This document shows, piece by piece, positions 9,155-19,177 of a stretch of 64,000 bases of DNA. Below the pieces are notes generated by a model. That model was not told where the DNA came from, did no database searches, and worked only from the letters and a program-made list of their open reading frames with translations. The stretch lies in contig NZ_JAGTWY010000001.1 of assembly GCF_023657445.1 (NCBI RefSeq), positions 2,046,001-2,110,000 of the forward strand. Reading direction: 5' to 3'. The stretch's first letter is position 1, and the number at the start of each line of letters is the position of its first letter. The DNA comes from Marinobacter sediminum (lineage in GTDB: Bacteria > Pseudomonadota > Gammaproteobacteria > Pseudomonadales > Oleiphilaceae). The position numbers and the translations under genes were made by a program.

Positions 9155-10710
9155 TGATCCTCCCTGCTACGGGTGCTTTCCAGCTCAGACTCACGGAACA
9201 CCAGAGGCAACGCATCAATAACGTCATTGGGAACCAGGCCAATGAAGCCACGGGTTTCAGAAGCACGATCAGCGGCGGCAAGATGCACGGACGCGCCAAG
9301 GCCGGCAGCTCGCGCAGGATCATCCAGCTGGGCATAAAGAGCCCCGATAACGCCTGACAGAACATCACCCATTCCGCCGGTAGCCATTCCCGGATTACTG
9401 CCACTGACAATATTCACTGCACCGTTTCCCGAAGTGATAACCGTTCCCGCACCTTTCAGGAGAACGGTGCCACCAAATATACTCTGCAGCTTTACAGCCG
9501 CAGCCATCCGGTCAGCTTCCACCTCGGGCACCAGACAATTCAAAAGCCTGGCGGCTTCTCCCGGGTGCGGCGTCAGAATATGGTTATCCGCCGGAACCGC
9601 AACCCGGCTTGATAGCAGATTCAGAGCATCTGCATCGAGCACCCGGGGCTTGCCACTGGCCAACACCTGCTCCAGCATTTGCTGCCCCCAGGCGCCACGC
9701 CCAATTCCGGGTCCGGTTACAATCACCGTTGCGGCTTCCAGCAGAGGCGGCAGCTCAGAGCCGTGAATCAGGCCATGAACCATCACCGAAGGGCATCTCG
9801 CCAGAGCCGCCGTTACGTGTTCGGGGCGCGTGGCCAGTGACACAAGGCCCGCACCGGATCGCGCTGCCGCTTCAGCTGCCAGAAGGCCAGCACCACCAAA
9901 CCCACGATCCCCGGCCACAACCAATACGTGACCAAACCGGCCTTTATGGGCATTCGCAGGGCGTTCAGGCAGCCAGGACATCGTGGAGGGCCAGTCAAGA
10001 CGATTGGCAACAGGTTTCTGCCCGCTCTCAAGCACTCCCTGTTCGGTATCCAGTGCTTCGAACACCACCTCACCGCAGACGGCGGCCCCCTGGCCAGTAA
10101 ACAGCCCCGCCTTGAGGCCGATAAACGTTACTGTCATAGACGCTCTGACGACATCTCCTTCTGTAGCGCCGGTTGTGGCATTCAGCCCTGACGGTAAATC
10201 AATAGCCAGAACCGGAGCCTTCGAACCATTGCAACGGGTGATCATCCCGGCAAAAGGCTCCCTTGGCGCACCAGATACGCCAGTCCCCAGCATGGCATCG
10301 ACCAGCACACCGGCGCCGCTGAAGATTTCTTCCAGCTCCGCCTCGGCGAATGAATCGATCTCCTGCACATTGACCCCATCAGCCACCGCTTTTTGCCAGG
10401 CTTTGCTGGCATCCCCGGACAGCTTTCCGGTCGGGGCAACCGCAAGACACTCGACGTTCATACCATGTCGTTTGGCATTAGCAGCAACCAGATAGCCGTC
10501 ACCACCATTGTTGCCTGCACCACACAGAACCAGAACCGGGTCCCGATCCTGCCAGTAACGAACGAGCCGGCGAAAAGCAGCGTGCGCCGCACGCTGCATC
10601 AAATCAAAGCCATCAACGCCTTGTTGCTCAATCACATAACGGTCAATTTCCCGAACGGCATCGGCGGAAAACAGCGCGTCTGGTAAACTGTTCACAAGGG
10701 CCGACGGCAT
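9151..10710 (-). CDS. nnr: Bifunctional NAD(P)H-hydrate epimerase / ADP-dependent dehydratase
   Basis: This protein repairs hydrated NADH and NADPH. Residues 1 to about 225 form the YjeF_N epimerase domain (LCGAGNNGGDGYLVA; LGTGVSGAPREPFA). The rest forms the ribokinase-like dehydratase domain, with HKGRFGHVLVVAGDRGFGGA, LTPHPGEAARLL and NPGMATGGMGDVLSG. The 519-residue length is typical of the fused enzyme. It is the first gene of the nnr-tsaE-amiB-mutL-miaA operon and diverges from queG across about 150 nt. Confidence 0.95.
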   Translation of the reverse strand: MPSALVNSLPDALFSADAVREIDRYVIEQQGVDGFDLMQRAAHAAFRRLVRYWQDRDPVLVLCGAGNNGGDGYLVAANAKRHGMNVECLAVAPTGKLSGDASKAWQKAVADGVNVQEIDSFAEAELEEIFSGAGVLVDAMLGTGVSGAPREPFAGMITRCNGSKAPVLAIDLPSGLNATTGATEGDVVRASMTVTFIGLKAGLFTGQGAAVCGEVVFEALDTEQGVLESGQKPVANRLDWPSTMSWLPERPANAHKGRFGHVLVVAGDRGFGGAGLLAAEAAARSGAGLVSLATRPEHVTAALARCPSVMVHGLIHGSELPPLLEAATVIVTGPGIGRGAWGQQMLEQVLASGKPRVLDADALNLLSSRVAVPADNHILTPHPGEAARLLNCLVPEVEADRMAAAVKLQSIFGGTVLLKGAGTVITSGNGAVNIVSGSNPGMATGGMGDVLSGVIGALYAQLDDPARAAGLGASVHLAAADRASETRGFIGLVPNDVIDALPLVFRESELESTRSREDQ

Positions 10711-10859
10711 GAGCCTGTGCTCCCGTTACAGAAATCGGTTTAAGAAAAATGGCCAGCTACCTGTAAAGCATAGCAAAACAGTATAAAAGGTCATAACTTA
10801 ATCAGATTAAAGTTCGCCATCACGATTTTCAATGATCCGCTCACGCAATAGCAGGCCAC

Positions 10860-11939
10860 ATGAGCATAGCCACCGATAACCCGGACACACCCGAGGAATT
10901 CGCCGAGCTGGCGGGAAGTATCCGACACTGGGCCGCTGAACTGGGCTTTTCCGACGTAGGCATTACACTCCCGGACACCGGCGAGCATGGCCAGCACCTT
11001 CAGGACTGGCTGGACCAGGGCTTTCAGGGCGAAATGGCGTACATGGCCCATCACGGGGACAAGCGCTTCACACCTCAGTCGTTGGTGCCCGGTACGGCCC
11101 GGATCATTTCAGTACGCATGGATTACCTGCCCGCCCCCGACAGCCCGAAAGAAGCACTTACTAACCGGGAAAACGCCTACATTACCCGCTACGCCCTTGG
11201 CCGCGATTACCATAAACTTATCCGGAAACGGCTGGCGACACTGGCAAAATGGATTGACGAGGCCATCAGCGGTTATGACTACCGCGCATTCGTAGACAGC
11301 GCGCCGGTATTGGAACGGGCTCTGGCCCAGCGCGCCGGCCTCGGATGGATTGGCAAGAACAATATGCTGATTCACCCGAAAGCGGGATCATTCTTCTTTC
11401 TGGGTGAAATATTTACCAGCGCACCGCTGCCACTGGACGCCCCTTTCGAAACCGATCACTGCGGCAGCTGCACCGCGTGCCTGGAGCTGTGCCCAACCGA
11501 CGCTTTTGTTGGCCCCCACAAACTGGACGCCAGACGCTGCATCAGTTACCTCACCATTGAGCTGAAAGGCAGCATCCCCGAAGAACTGCGCCCACTGATG
11601 GGAAACCGGGTTTTTGGCTGCGATGATTGCCAATTGGTCTGCCCGTGGCAAAAGTTCAGCAAACCAACCCCGGAAGATGATTTCCAACCACGGCACAGCC
11701 TCGACAACAGCTCGTTGGCCGAACTTTTTCTCTGGACGGAGGAACAGTTCCTGAAGCGAACGGAAGGGTCGGCGATTCGGCGGACAGGCTATGAGGGCTG
11801 GCTAAGGAATCTGTCAGTCGGGCTTGGCAACGCTCCCTCCACCATCCCGGTTATCGAGGCTTTGAAGAAGCGCGCAGACCATCCTTCTGAAATGGTCCGC
11901 GAGCATGTCCAGTGGGCCCTGAGGCGGCACGGACTATAG
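10860..11939 (+). CDS. queG: Epoxyqueuosine reductase QueG
   Basis: QueG reduces epoxyqueuosine to queuosine in tRNA, using cobalamin and two [4Fe-4S] clusters. The 359-residue protein has the N-terminal DUF1730-type cobalamin domain ([36 protein letters not shown]), then two cluster motifs, [16 protein letters not shown] and [15 protein letters not shown]-terminal HEAT-like stretch is short. It ends convergently with orn and the two stop codons overlap over 6 nt. Confidence 0.95.
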   Translation: MSIATDNPDTPEEFAELAGSIRHWAAELGFSDVGITLPDTGEHGQHLQDWLDQGFQGEMAYMAHHGDKRFTPQSLVPGTARIISVRMDYLPAPDSPKEALTNRENAYITRYALGRDYHKLIRKRLATLAKWIDEAISGYDYRAFVDSAPVLERALAQRAGLGWIGKNNMLIHPKAGSFFFLGEIFTSAPLPLDAPFETDHCGSCTACLELCPTDAFVGPHKLDARRCISYLTIELKGSIPEELRPLMGNRVFGCDDCQLVCPWQKFSKPTPEDDFQPRHSLDNSSLAELFLWTEEQFLKRTEGSAIRRTGYEGWLRNLSVGLGNAPSTIPVIEALKKRADHPSEMVREHVQWALRRHGL

Positions 11940-12476
11940 TTTGAAGAAGGTATCCCGATAGTGACGCAACTCGTTGATTGAATCGCGAATATCATCCAGG
12001 GCCAGGTGGCTGCCCTGCTTCTTCACGCCGGCGAGCACGTCGGGACGCCAGCGTCGGGCGAGCTCTTTGACCGTGGAAACATCCAGATTGCGGTAATGGA
12101 AGAAATCCTCAAGGGCCGGCATGTATTTCACCAGAAAGCGTCGATCCTGCCCGATGCTGTTGCCACACAGCGGTGACTTGCCCGGCTCCAGATGCCTCCG
12201 GAGAAACTCGAGTGTTTGCTGCTCAGCCTCGGCCTCATCAATGGTGCTTTCCTTCACCCTCCTGGTCAGGCCACTGGCGCCATGGGTGTTGGTGCACCAC
12301 TCATCCATCGAATCCAGCAGGCTGTCGGGCTGGTGCACGGCAATGACGGGCCCTTCAGCCACAACATTCAGTTCTGAATCGGTAATGATGGTGGCCATCT
12401 CAATGATCCGCTCTTTCTCCGGATCCAGGCCAGTCATCTCCAGATCAATCCAAACTAAGCGATCGCCTTCTGCCAT
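11934..12476 (-). CDS. orn: Oligoribonuclease
   Basis: Orn is a DEDDh 3'-5' exonuclease that clears RNA dinucleotides, including pGpG from cyclic-di-GMP breakdown. All acidic positions appear: [18 protein letters not shown] for exo I, the middle block around [15 protein letters not shown], and [18 protein letters not shown] with the catalytic His. At 180 residues it is full length. It diverges from rsgA and converges on queG. Its cyclic-di-GMP link matters here because an intact EAL phosphodiesterase is encoded further along. Confidence 0.96.
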   Translation of the reverse strand: MAEGDRLVWIDLEMTGLDPEKERIIEMATIITDSELNVVAEGPVIAVHQPDSLLDSMDEWCTNTHGASGLTRRVKESTIDEAEAEQQTLEFLRRHLEPGKSPLCGNSIGQDRRFLVKYMPALEDFFHYRNLDVSTVKELARRWRPDVLAGVKKQGSHLALDDIRDSINELRHYRDTFFKL

Positions 12477-12594
12477 TATCAGTTCCTAACCTCGAGGTTT
12501 CTTGGTAGTGGAGTTGGGTAATTCTCTTTGTATTGTGGCCGATTAACGTATGATGTAACACCTCACTCCATCGAATACTGGCAATTGATCCTTA

Positions 12595-13650
12595 ATGGCA
12601 AAACGGCGACTGAACAAACAACAGCAATTCCGAATCAAGAAAGTCCAGGAAGAGCGAGCCGCTCGCGCTGCACGGAAAGAAAAAGTCGTTCAGGCGCAGG
12701 CTGAGGCCGGTGAGCTGGGCCCGGAGCAGAAAGGATTAGTCATTGCTCATTATGGCCAGCAACTCGATGTGGAAGCCCTCGAGGGTGATCACAATGGAAG
12801 CGTGGTCCGCTGCTTTGTTCGTGCCAACATTGACAGCCTGGTCACCGGTGACACCGTCATATGGCGCCCGGGCAAGAATGAAACCGGTGTGATCGTTGCC
12901 CGCTGTGACCGCCAGAATCTCCTCCAGCGGCCGGATAATTTCGGAGCCCTGAAGCCGGTTGCCGCCAACATTGATCATATTATCCTGGTCATCGCCCCCG
13001 AGCCGGAGCCTCACGACAACCTGATCGACCGGTATCTGGTGGCGTCGGAAATCACCGACATTCCAGCTGTCATACTGCTGAACAAGACTGACCTGATCAC
13101 GGACAGGAACCGGGAACACATTGATGCCCTGCTCGGGCGTTATGAAGCGTTAGGTTATGGGGTTTTTCGCACGTCTGCCGTGGAGTCCGGAGAAACACCG
13201 TCACCAGAAGTGGAAGCTCTGGTGAAGAATCAGACAAGTGTCTTTGTCGGGCAGTCCGGTGTTGGCAAGTCGTCCATTATTCAGACCCTTATGCCGGATG
13301 AGGTCCTTCGCGTGGCCGCCGTGTCAGAGAGCACCGGAAAGGGTGTGCACACCACCACAACAGCCAAGCTGTTCCACCTGCCCATGGGTGGCGACCTGAT
13401 CGACTCGCCGGGCATCCGGGAATTTGGCCTCTGGCATATGACGCCTCAGGAGATTGAATACGGTTTCCGGGAAATTCGAGAGGAAATCGGGCACTGCAAG
13501 TTCCGCAACTGCCGGCACATGGGTGACCCCGGCTGCGCCATTGATGCGGCGGCAGATGAGGGACGGATCAGCCCGGAGCGACTTAAAAGCTTTCACCGGA
13601 TCCTTCAGGACATGGCAGAGCAACAAGCCCGGGGCCTGAAGGTCAACTAA
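12595..13650 (+). CDS. rsgA: Ribosome small-subunit maturation GTPase RsgA
   Basis: RsgA is a circularly permuted GTPase that checks late 30S assembly. After a basic N-terminus (MAKRRLNKQQQFRIKK) and an OB fold come the G motifs in permuted order: NKTDL at residue 163, GQSGVGKSS at 218 and DSPG at 270. The zinc module begins at Cys301 (CKFRNCRHMGDPGC). At 351 residues it is normal length. A TATGAT box at 12549-12554 about 40 nt upstream could be its -10 element, though no clear -35 is seen. It diverges from orn. Confidence 0.95.
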   Translation: MAKRRLNKQQQFRIKKVQEERAARAARKEKVVQAQAEAGELGPEQKGLVIAHYGQQLDVEALEGDHNGSVVRCFVRANIDSLVTGDTVIWRPGKNETGVIVARCDRQNLLQRPDNFGALKPVAANIDHIILVIAPEPEPHDNLIDRYLVASEITDIPAVILLNKTDLITDRNREHIDALLGRYEALGYGVFRTSAVESGETPSPEVEALVKNQTSVFVGQSGVGKSSIIQTLMPDEVLRVAAVSESTGKGVHTTTTAKLFHLPMGGDLIDSPGIREFGLWHMTPQEIEYGFREIREEIGHCKFRNCRHMGDPGCAIDAAADEGRISPERLKSFHRILQDMAEQQARGLKVN

Positions 13651-13668
13651 CCGGCTATCCAGGCAGAC

Positions 13669-14628
13669 TTACCAGTTCAACTCTCCGGCTGCCGGCTCAG
13701 GCTTTTCCTCCTGCCACTCGCCACTTTCCAGCCTGTCTTTCGCTGCTTTCTGCTCAGCCTCAGAAGGCTGGGTAAGGTCAATCAGCGGCTCATCGGCCTT
13801 GCCCGCGCTGCTCTGGATACTTTCAGCGGTCTTCTTGTTCAGGACGATGATGGAGATCCTGCGGTTAACCGGGGCCGTCGGGTCTTCCTGATCAAACAGC
13901 ACAGAATCACTCAGACCGACAACCCTGGCGATCTGTTTGGACCTAACCCCACCGGCCACCAGAGCTCTTCGGGCGGTATTGGCCCGATCCGCTGACAGCT
14001 CCCAGTTGGTGTAGCCCGGTCGTCCGTTGAAGGGTGTGGCGTCAGTATGGCCGGTAATACTCAGCTTGTTGTCCACCGAACTGAGCGTCTTCGCCAGCTC
14101 GAACAGGATATTCTGGGAATAGTATTTGAGCTCTGCACGACCACTGTCGAACATCGGGCGTCCGGAACGGTCGACGATCTGGATCCGTAGCCCCTCGTCG
14201 GTAATATCAATGAGCAGCTGATCTTTGAATTCCTGAAGTGTCTCGTTTTGCTCAATCCGGTCCTTAAGTTCCTGGAACAGCTCTTCCATGCGACGTTGCT
14301 CCAGTGTCTCCGACAGCTGATCCACCACTTCATCTTCAATCTGGATCTGGCTGGATTCAATGTCCGGGCTCGCTTCATTGACAACCGACGCACTTCCTTC
14401 CAGATCAACCGGATTGGGAGAACCACCCTCGGTAAAGCCTACCGGGTCCCGAAAATACCCTTCAACCGCCAGTTTCTGCTCCGGCGACGCCGTCGCTGTC
14501 AGCCAGAGAACCAGAAAGAAGGCCATCATCGCCGTCGCGAAATCGGCAAATGCGACCTTCCACGAGCCACCGTGATGCCCGCCGGCAACAACCTTCTTGC
14601 GTTTGATGATGATCGGTTGCTCTTCCAC
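13669..14628 (-). CDS. motB: Flagellar stator protein MotB
   Basis: MotB is the peptidoglycan-anchored half of the proton-driven flagellar stator. The protein has a short basic cytoplasmic start, one transmembrane helix containing the proton-binding Asp29 (KVAFADFATAMMAFFLVLWL), a plug and linker region, and an OmpA-like domain (ITGHTDATPF; NWELSADRANTARRALV). The Asp and the absence of MotX/MotY features support proton rather than sodium coupling, although this is inference. It follows motA by 30 nt and converges on rsgA with only 18 nt between stops. Confidence 0.95.
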   Translation of the reverse strand: MEEQPIIIKRKKVVAGGHHGGSWKVAFADFATAMMAFFLVLWLTATASPEQKLAVEGYFRDPVGFTEGGSPNPVDLEGSASVVNEASPDIESSQIQIEDEVVDQLSETLEQRRMEELFQELKDRIEQNETLQEFKDQLLIDITDEGLRIQIVDRSGRPMFDSGRAELKYYSQNILFELAKTLSSVDNKLSITGHTDATPFNGRPGYTNWELSADRANTARRALVAGGVRSKQIARVVGLSDSVLFDQEDPTAPVNRRISIIVLNKKTAESIQSSAGKADEPLIDLTQPSEAEQKAAKDRLESGEWQEEKPEPAAGELNW

Positions 14629-14658
14629 GAATCAGCTCCGGTTACGTTTCATTCAGCA

Positions 14659-15510
14659 TTACTTGGAGCGAACATGGTCGTTCAATTCCTGGAACCCCGG
14701 CCTCTTATCGGTTGGCAATGCCTTTCGACCAAACTCGATAGCCATCTGAGGCGCCTGCCCGGAGACAGTGGCAACGACGGAAGACTTTACGCACTCGTAA
14801 GCCTTCAGCTCATACTTGGCAGAGTGCTCCATCGCAATGGAGACGGGACCAACAAAGCCATACCCCATGAAAATACCCAGAAAGGTACCAACCAGCGCAG
14901 CAGCGACGCTCAGGCCAATACGTTCAGGCCCTTCAGACAGAAAATTCATGGTGATAACAATGCCAAGGACTGCGGCCACGATACCCAGCCCCGGAAGCGC
15001 ATCAGCGACTTTATTCACGGCGTGCGACGGCTCTTCCAGCTCATGCTGGCGACTGTCGATTTCATTCTCCATCATACCCTCGAGTTCATGGGTCGCCATG
15101 TTACCGGAGCTGATGATACGCAGATAATCGGTGATAAACGCGAGCAGTTCCTTAGACTTCATGATGGCCGGGTACCGACTGAATATCGGACTCGATTCGG
15201 GGTTATCAATGTCTTCCTCAATCGCCATCACACCCTGCTTGCGCGACTTGTCGAATATCTCGTAGAGCAGGCTCAGCAAGTCCATGTAGAAGGATTTATT
15301 AAACGGAGACCCGGTCAACTGGCGAATAAAGCCTTGAAAAACCTCCTTGACCGTATGCATCGGATTGGCAATAACAAAAGAGCCGATTGCGGCCCCAAAA
15401 ATAATCAAAACTTCCGTCGGTTGCCAAAGAACCATCAAGTTGCCACCGTGCAGGACGTACCCGCCGAGCACGCTCGCAATGACAACCACCGCTCCAATAA
15501 TGAGTAACAT
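14659..15510 (-). CDS. motA: Flagellar stator protein MotA
   Basis: MotA is the ring-forming stator subunit that pushes on FliG. I start at 15510 (MLLIIGAVVVIASVLGGYV), giving 283 residues as in Pseudomonas. An in-frame start 81 nt upstream adds a charged leader unlike the family and would lie upstream of the candidate flagellar promoter. Four membrane segments and the cytoplasmic charged loop (residues about 65-160) are present, along with GYGFVGP near the third helix and PALPGLGIVAAVLGIV. It forms an operon with motB. Confidence 0.95.
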   Translation of the reverse strand: MLLIIGAVVVIASVLGGYVLHGGNLMVLWQPTEVLIIFGAAIGSFVIANPMHTVKEVFQGFIRQLTGSPFNKSFYMDLLSLLYEIFDKSRKQGVMAIEEDIDNPESSPIFSRYPAIMKSKELLAFITDYLRIISSGNMATHELEGMMENEIDSRQHELEEPSHAVNKVADALPGLGIVAAVLGIVITMNFLSEGPERIGLSVAAALVGTFLGIFMGYGFVGPVSIAMEHSAKYELKAYECVKSSVVATVSGQAPQMAIEFGRKALPTDKRPGFQELNDHVRSK

Positions 15511-15538
15511 GGGTAAAATGCACGCCTTGTTTTTTTGG

Positions 15539-15546
15539 TTATCGGC
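15539..15546 (-). promoter_or_regulatory. Candidate sigma-28 (FliA) -10 element for motAB
   Basis: Read on the minus strand this is an exact GCCGATAA, the consensus -10 box for flagellar sigma-28, and it ends 28 nt before the chosen motA ATG. A TAAAG lies further upstream (about 15568-15572) but with a 21-nt spacer rather than the usual 14-16, so the -35 assignment is weak. MotAB is under FliA in many pseudomonads. Confidence 0.5.
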
Positions 15547-15684
15547 CAACGCCTGAAGCGTTCGCGTCTTTATGAGCCCTGATAATAGCAAGCCTCTGCG
15601 ATAACCGCGAAGCCATCAAACAATTTCTATACAGGGGCCGGTCTTTGCTAGACTCCGCGTCTCAGAGCGCAAAGGGTCTTTTCA

Positions 15685-16539
15685 ATGCTTAACAAATTGT
15701 TTGTTCTTAGTCAGTACGTCACCCCTCAGCTGGCGGTTTCCCGCTTTGCCGGCCAGCTGGCAGACAGTGATCTCACACCTGCGCTCAAAAATCGTGTGAT
15801 CAAATGGTTTATCGGCCGTTATGGCGTAGACATGAGTGAGGCAGTCGAATCCGACCCGACGATGTACCCGACCTTTAATGCCTTCTTTACCCGCGCATTG
15901 AAACCGGGACTCCGGCCACTGGCCGGCGGCGAGAAAACAATGGTCAGCCCGGTTGACGGCGCTATTAGCCAGCTTGGACAGGTCAGTGGTGACCGGGTAT
16001 TCCAGGCCAAGGGCCAGTCCTTCAGCCTGACCGAACTGCTCGGTGGTGAAGAGGGAAGGGCCGGTGCTTTTGCAGAGGGTGAGTTCTCGACGATCTATCT
16101 GTCACCCAAGGATTATCACCGCATCCACATGCCCATGGCCGGCACTCTGCGAGAGATGATCCACATCCCGGGCAAGCTGTTTTCAGTGAACCCGGTCACC
16201 GTGGAAAACGTTCCAAATCTTTTTGCCCGCAACGAACGCGTCGTATGCATTTTCGACACGGAAGCCGGCCCAATGGCGCTCGTGCTGGTAGGCGCGATGA
16301 TTGTCGGCAGCGTCGAAACCGTTTGGTCGGGGGTGGTCATCCCCGGAAATGACCAGGTCACAGCCACTCGCTACGAAGGTGAACAGGCGCGGCAGTTTGC
16401 CAAAGGCGAGGAGATGGGGCGCTTTCGGCTCGGCTCTACCGTCATCATGGTAATGCCCAAGGGCGCTGTTGGCTGGAATGAAGATCAGGTTGCAGGCAAG
16501 ACCGTGCGCATGGGAGAAGCATTCGGCACCCTGGCCTGA
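15685..16539 (+). CDS. psd: Phosphatidylserine decarboxylase proenzyme
   Basis: Psd makes phosphatidylethanolamine at the inner membrane. It self-cleaves at LGST (in FRLGSTVIMVMPKGAVGW, near residue 250), where the Ser becomes the pyruvoyl group. Upstream motifs FSPKDYHR-type (LSPKDYHRIHMP) and FSVNPVTVENVPNLFARNERV fit the family. At 284 residues the length is normal. The gene diverges from motA and converges on epmA with 3 nt between stops. A weak -35/-10 pair lies about 50 nt upstream. Confidence 0.96.
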   Translation: MLNKLFVLSQYVTPQLAVSRFAGQLADSDLTPALKNRVIKWFIGRYGVDMSEAVESDPTMYPTFNAFFTRALKPGLRPLAGGEKTMVSPVDGAISQLGQVSGDRVFQAKGQSFSLTELLGGEEGRAGAFAEGEFSTIYLSPKDYHRIHMPMAGTLREMIHIPGKLFSVNPVTVENVPNLFARNERVVCIFDTEAGPMALVLVGAMIVGSVETVWSGVVIPGNDQVTATRYEGEQARQFAKGEEMGRFRLGSTVIMVMPKGAVGWNEDQVAGKTVRMGEAFGTLA

Positions 16540-16542
16540 TGT

Positions 16543-17511
16543 TCACGCCCGCTCGAAAGGAAAAGCAAGGACGTCTGAGATATCCTCGGTACCGCACTTG
16601 AGCATCAGCAAACGATCCAGCCCGAGAGCGACACCCGCGCACTCTGGTAGCCCGGCATCTATGGCGCCCAGGAACGCTTCATCAAGGTCCATTTCAGACT
16701 TACCCGCCTGCCTGCGGAGTGTGTTATCCGACTCAAAACGCCGACGCTGTTCTCCCGGGTCCGTCAGCTCCCAGTAGCCGTTACACAATTCCAGACCATC
16801 GATATAGAGTTCAAATCGGTGGGCCACTGAGTGACCATCAACCTGCGACACCCGGGCCAGGGATGCCTGGGACGCGGGATAACCGGTAATAAATTCCGGA
16901 ACCTGCCGCCCCAGATTCGGCTCCACCGCAAAGCTCATCAATAAATCCAGGCAACCGTCCCTGCCGAGGTCCGCAACCTGCTCCGGCTCAAGCCATTCCT
17001 CGCAACGCCGCATCAAGTCACGATCACTGACCTCAAACGGATCCACGTGCCCCCAGCAGATCATGGCCTCCCGATAGCTTCGAACCCTGGGACGCGCGCA
17101 CCCGAGCCAGCCGCAGACAAGGTCCGACACTTCAGACATCAGCTCCTCATCATCAAAGCCAACGCGATACCATTCCAGCATGGAAAACTCGGGGTTGTGC
17201 CGCCGGCCGCGCTCTCCATTCCGAAACACTTTGGACACCTGGAAGATAGACCCCGAGCCGGCAGCAAGCAGGCGCTTCATGTGGTACTCTGGCGATGTCT
17301 GCAACCAGCCGCCCTGGCGACCCAGGGCCGAGACGCCAGCAAAAACCCCGTCAAGATTGAGGTCAGTTACACCGAACCGCCCAAGCACCGGAGTCTCAAC
17401 TTCCAGCACGTCCCGCTCAGCAAAAAAGCCGCGCACAAACGCCAGTTGTTGTGCGCGGCTTTTCAGGAATGCCTGCGGGGCAGAAGGCTGCCAGACAGGT
17501 CGATCAGCCAT
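16543..17511 (-). CDS. epmA: Elongation factor P--(R)-beta-lysine ligase EpmA
   Basis: EpmA (PoxA/GenX) is a truncated class II lysyl-tRNA synthetase paralogue that attaches (R)-beta-lysine to Lys34 of EF-P. The 322-residue product lacks the anticodon-binding OB domain and has motif 1 (VETPVLGRFGVTDLNLDG), motif 2 (FRNGERGRRHNPEFSMLEWYR) and motif 3 (ALGLDRLLML). It follows efp by 7 nt and so forms an operon with its substrate. The third pathway member, epmB, is divergent next door. Confidence 0.96.
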   Translation of the reverse strand: MADRPVWQPSAPQAFLKSRAQQLAFVRGFFAERDVLEVETPVLGRFGVTDLNLDGVFAGVSALGRQGGWLQTSPEYHMKRLLAAGSGSIFQVSKVFRNGERGRRHNPEFSMLEWYRVGFDDEELMSEVSDLVCGWLGCARPRVRSYREAMICWGHVDPFEVSDRDLMRRCEEWLEPEQVADLGRDGCLDLLMSFAVEPNLGRQVPEFITGYPASQASLARVSQVDGHSVAHRFELYIDGLELCNGYWELTDPGEQRRRFESDNTLRRQAGKSEMDLDEAFLGAIDAGLPECAGVALGLDRLLMLKCGTEDISDVLAFPFERA

Positions 17512-17518
17512 CCCGGGA

Positions 17519-18094
17519 TCAGCTGCTCTTTACACGGCTGACGTATTCGCCGGAGCGGGTGTCCACCTTGAGAACCTCGCCAATCGTGATAAACAGGGGA
17601 ACGTTCACTACCGCGCCGGTGGAGAGAGTTGCCGGCTTGGAACCGCCCTGAGCGGTGTCACCTTTCATACCAGGGTCGGTATCGACAACTTCCAGCTCGA
17701 CAAAGTTAGCCGGAGTCACAGAAAGCGGCGCACCGTTGTAAAGGGTTACCGTGTAAACGTCCTGCTCCTTCAGCCACTTGATGGTATCTCCGACGGCTTT
17801 AGCGTCAGCGGGATACTGTTCAAAGGAACCGTCTGTCAGCATGAAGTGCCAGAATTCGCCGTCGGTGTACAGATATTCCATGTCCTGATCCAGCACGTCC
17901 GCAGCTTCGAGGCTTTCACCGGACTTGAACGTCCGTTCCCAGACGCGGTTGGTCATAAGGTTCCGAAGCTTTACACGGTTAAAAGCCTGGCCCTTGCCAG
18001 GTTTGACGAACTCGTTATCAAGAATGATGCAGGGGTCTCCATCGAGCAAAACTTTAAGACCGCCGCGAAATTCGTTGGTAGAATATGAAGCCAT
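17519..18094 (-). CDS. efp: Translation elongation factor P
   Basis: EF-P rescues ribosomes stalled at polyproline. With the start at 18094 ([12 protein letters not shown]) the protein is 191 residues and the modified lysine is exactly Lys34 in [10 protein letters not shown]. The in-frame start 18 nt upstream would shift this numbering and adds residues not seen in the family. Three beta-barrel domains are expected; the C-terminal [14 protein letters not shown] signature is intact. EpmA and EpmB are both adjacent, so this EF-P is almost certainly beta-lysylated. Confidence 0.97.
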   Translation of the reverse strand: MASYSTNEFRGGLKVLLDGDPCIILDNEFVKPGKGQAFNRVKLRNLMTNRVWERTFKSGESLEAADVLDQDMEYLYTDGEFWHFMLTDGSFEQYPADAKAVGDTIKWLKEQDVYTVTLYNGAPLSVTPANFVELEVVDTDPGMKGDTAQGGSKPATLSTGAVVNVPLFITIGEVLKVDTRSGEYVSRVKSS

Positions 18095-18139
18095 GAAATG
18101 TCCACCTGACAAAATGCTGTTTAAAATTCAAAGGTCGCT

Positions 18140-19177
18140 ATGATACAGCGAACCCCTGCCCGTATAGAAGCCCACCATGCAGACGAGGATCGAACCTGGC
18201 AACAGCTGTTATCAGAGTCCATTACCTCACCGCGTGAATTATTGAGGCAATTGAACCTGCCTCCCGAGCAATGGCTCAGAGGAGCCAGTGAAGGCCACGA
18301 GCTGTTTTCCATCAGGGTTCCGGAGCCATTCCTGAAGCGGATACGAAAAGCAGACCCCGCAGACCCCCTGCTCCGCCAGGTGTTGCCTCTGCAGGCAGAA
18401 ACCCTGCAGGTACCAGGCTTTATCCGCGATCCGCTGGAGGAGGACCAGGCGATCCAGACCACGGGGCTGATTCGCAAATATCACAGCCGGGCATTACTGA
18501 TGGTAACAGGGCAATGTGCGATCAACTGTCGCTATTGTTTCCGCCGCCACTTCCCCTACGATGAGCAGCGACTGAGCCCCGAGGACCGGCAGCAGGTGAT
18601 CGATACTCTCGCAAAAAGCCCAGAGATCAATGAGGTCATCTTCAGCGGTGGGGACCCGCTGGCAGTGAATGATCGTCTGTTATCCCAATGGGCGACGGCT
18701 ATCAGCGGCATTCCGCACATCAGACGAATACGCCTTCACACACGACTGCCCGTGGTCATTCCCCAACGTGTTTGTGATGCCCTGCTTGAATGGCTGTCAG
18801 AAATACCGGTTCAGGTCATCATGGTTTTGCACATCAATCATCCCGCAGAGATAGATGATGCAACGCGCAAAGCCCTCAGCTACCTGCGGACAGCAGGCGT
18901 TACCCTCTTAAACCAGAGCGTGATTCTTTGTGGAGTCAACGATGATGCCGATGTATTGGAAGAACTGAGCGAAACGCTGTTCGATGCCGGAGTTCTGCCT
19001 TATTATCTGCATGCATTCGATCCGGTAGCCGGAGCCCACCATTTCGATGTTACTGACAACGAGGCTCAAGCATTGGTACGCGAATTATTAGTGCGTCTGC
19101 CAGGGTTCCTGGTCCCAAAACTTGTGCGAGAAGTCCCCGGAAGCGAAAGCAAGACTCCAATCGACCTTTCCGCGTGA
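18140..19177 (+). CDS. epmB: EF-P beta-lysylation protein EpmB (lysine 2,3-aminomutase-like)
   Basis: EpmB is a radical-SAM, PLP-dependent enzyme converting (S)-alpha-lysine to (R)-beta-lysine for EpmA. The cluster motif is Cys126, Cys130, Cys133 in GQCAINCRYCFRRHF, followed by FSGGDPL and RLHTRLPVVIPQR. At 345 residues it has the short bacterial EpmB length rather than the clostridial aminomutase length. AAGG lies 6 nt before the ATG. It diverges from efp, with only 45 nt between start codons. Confidence 0.95.
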   Translation: MIQRTPARIEAHHADEDRTWQQLLSESITSPRELLRQLNLPPEQWLRGASEGHELFSIRVPEPFLKRIRKADPADPLLRQVLPLQAETLQVPGFIRDPLEEDQAIQTTGLIRKYHSRALLMVTGQCAINCRYCFRRHFPYDEQRLSPEDRQQVIDTLAKSPEINEVIFSGGDPLAVNDRLLSQWATAISGIPHIRRIRLHTRLPVVIPQRVCDALLEWLSEIPVQVIMVLHINHPAEIDDATRKALSYLRTAGVTLLNQSVILCGVNDDADVLEELSETLFDAGVLPYYLHAFDPVAGAHHFDVTDNEAQALVRELLVRLPGFLVPKLVREVPGSESKTPIDLSA

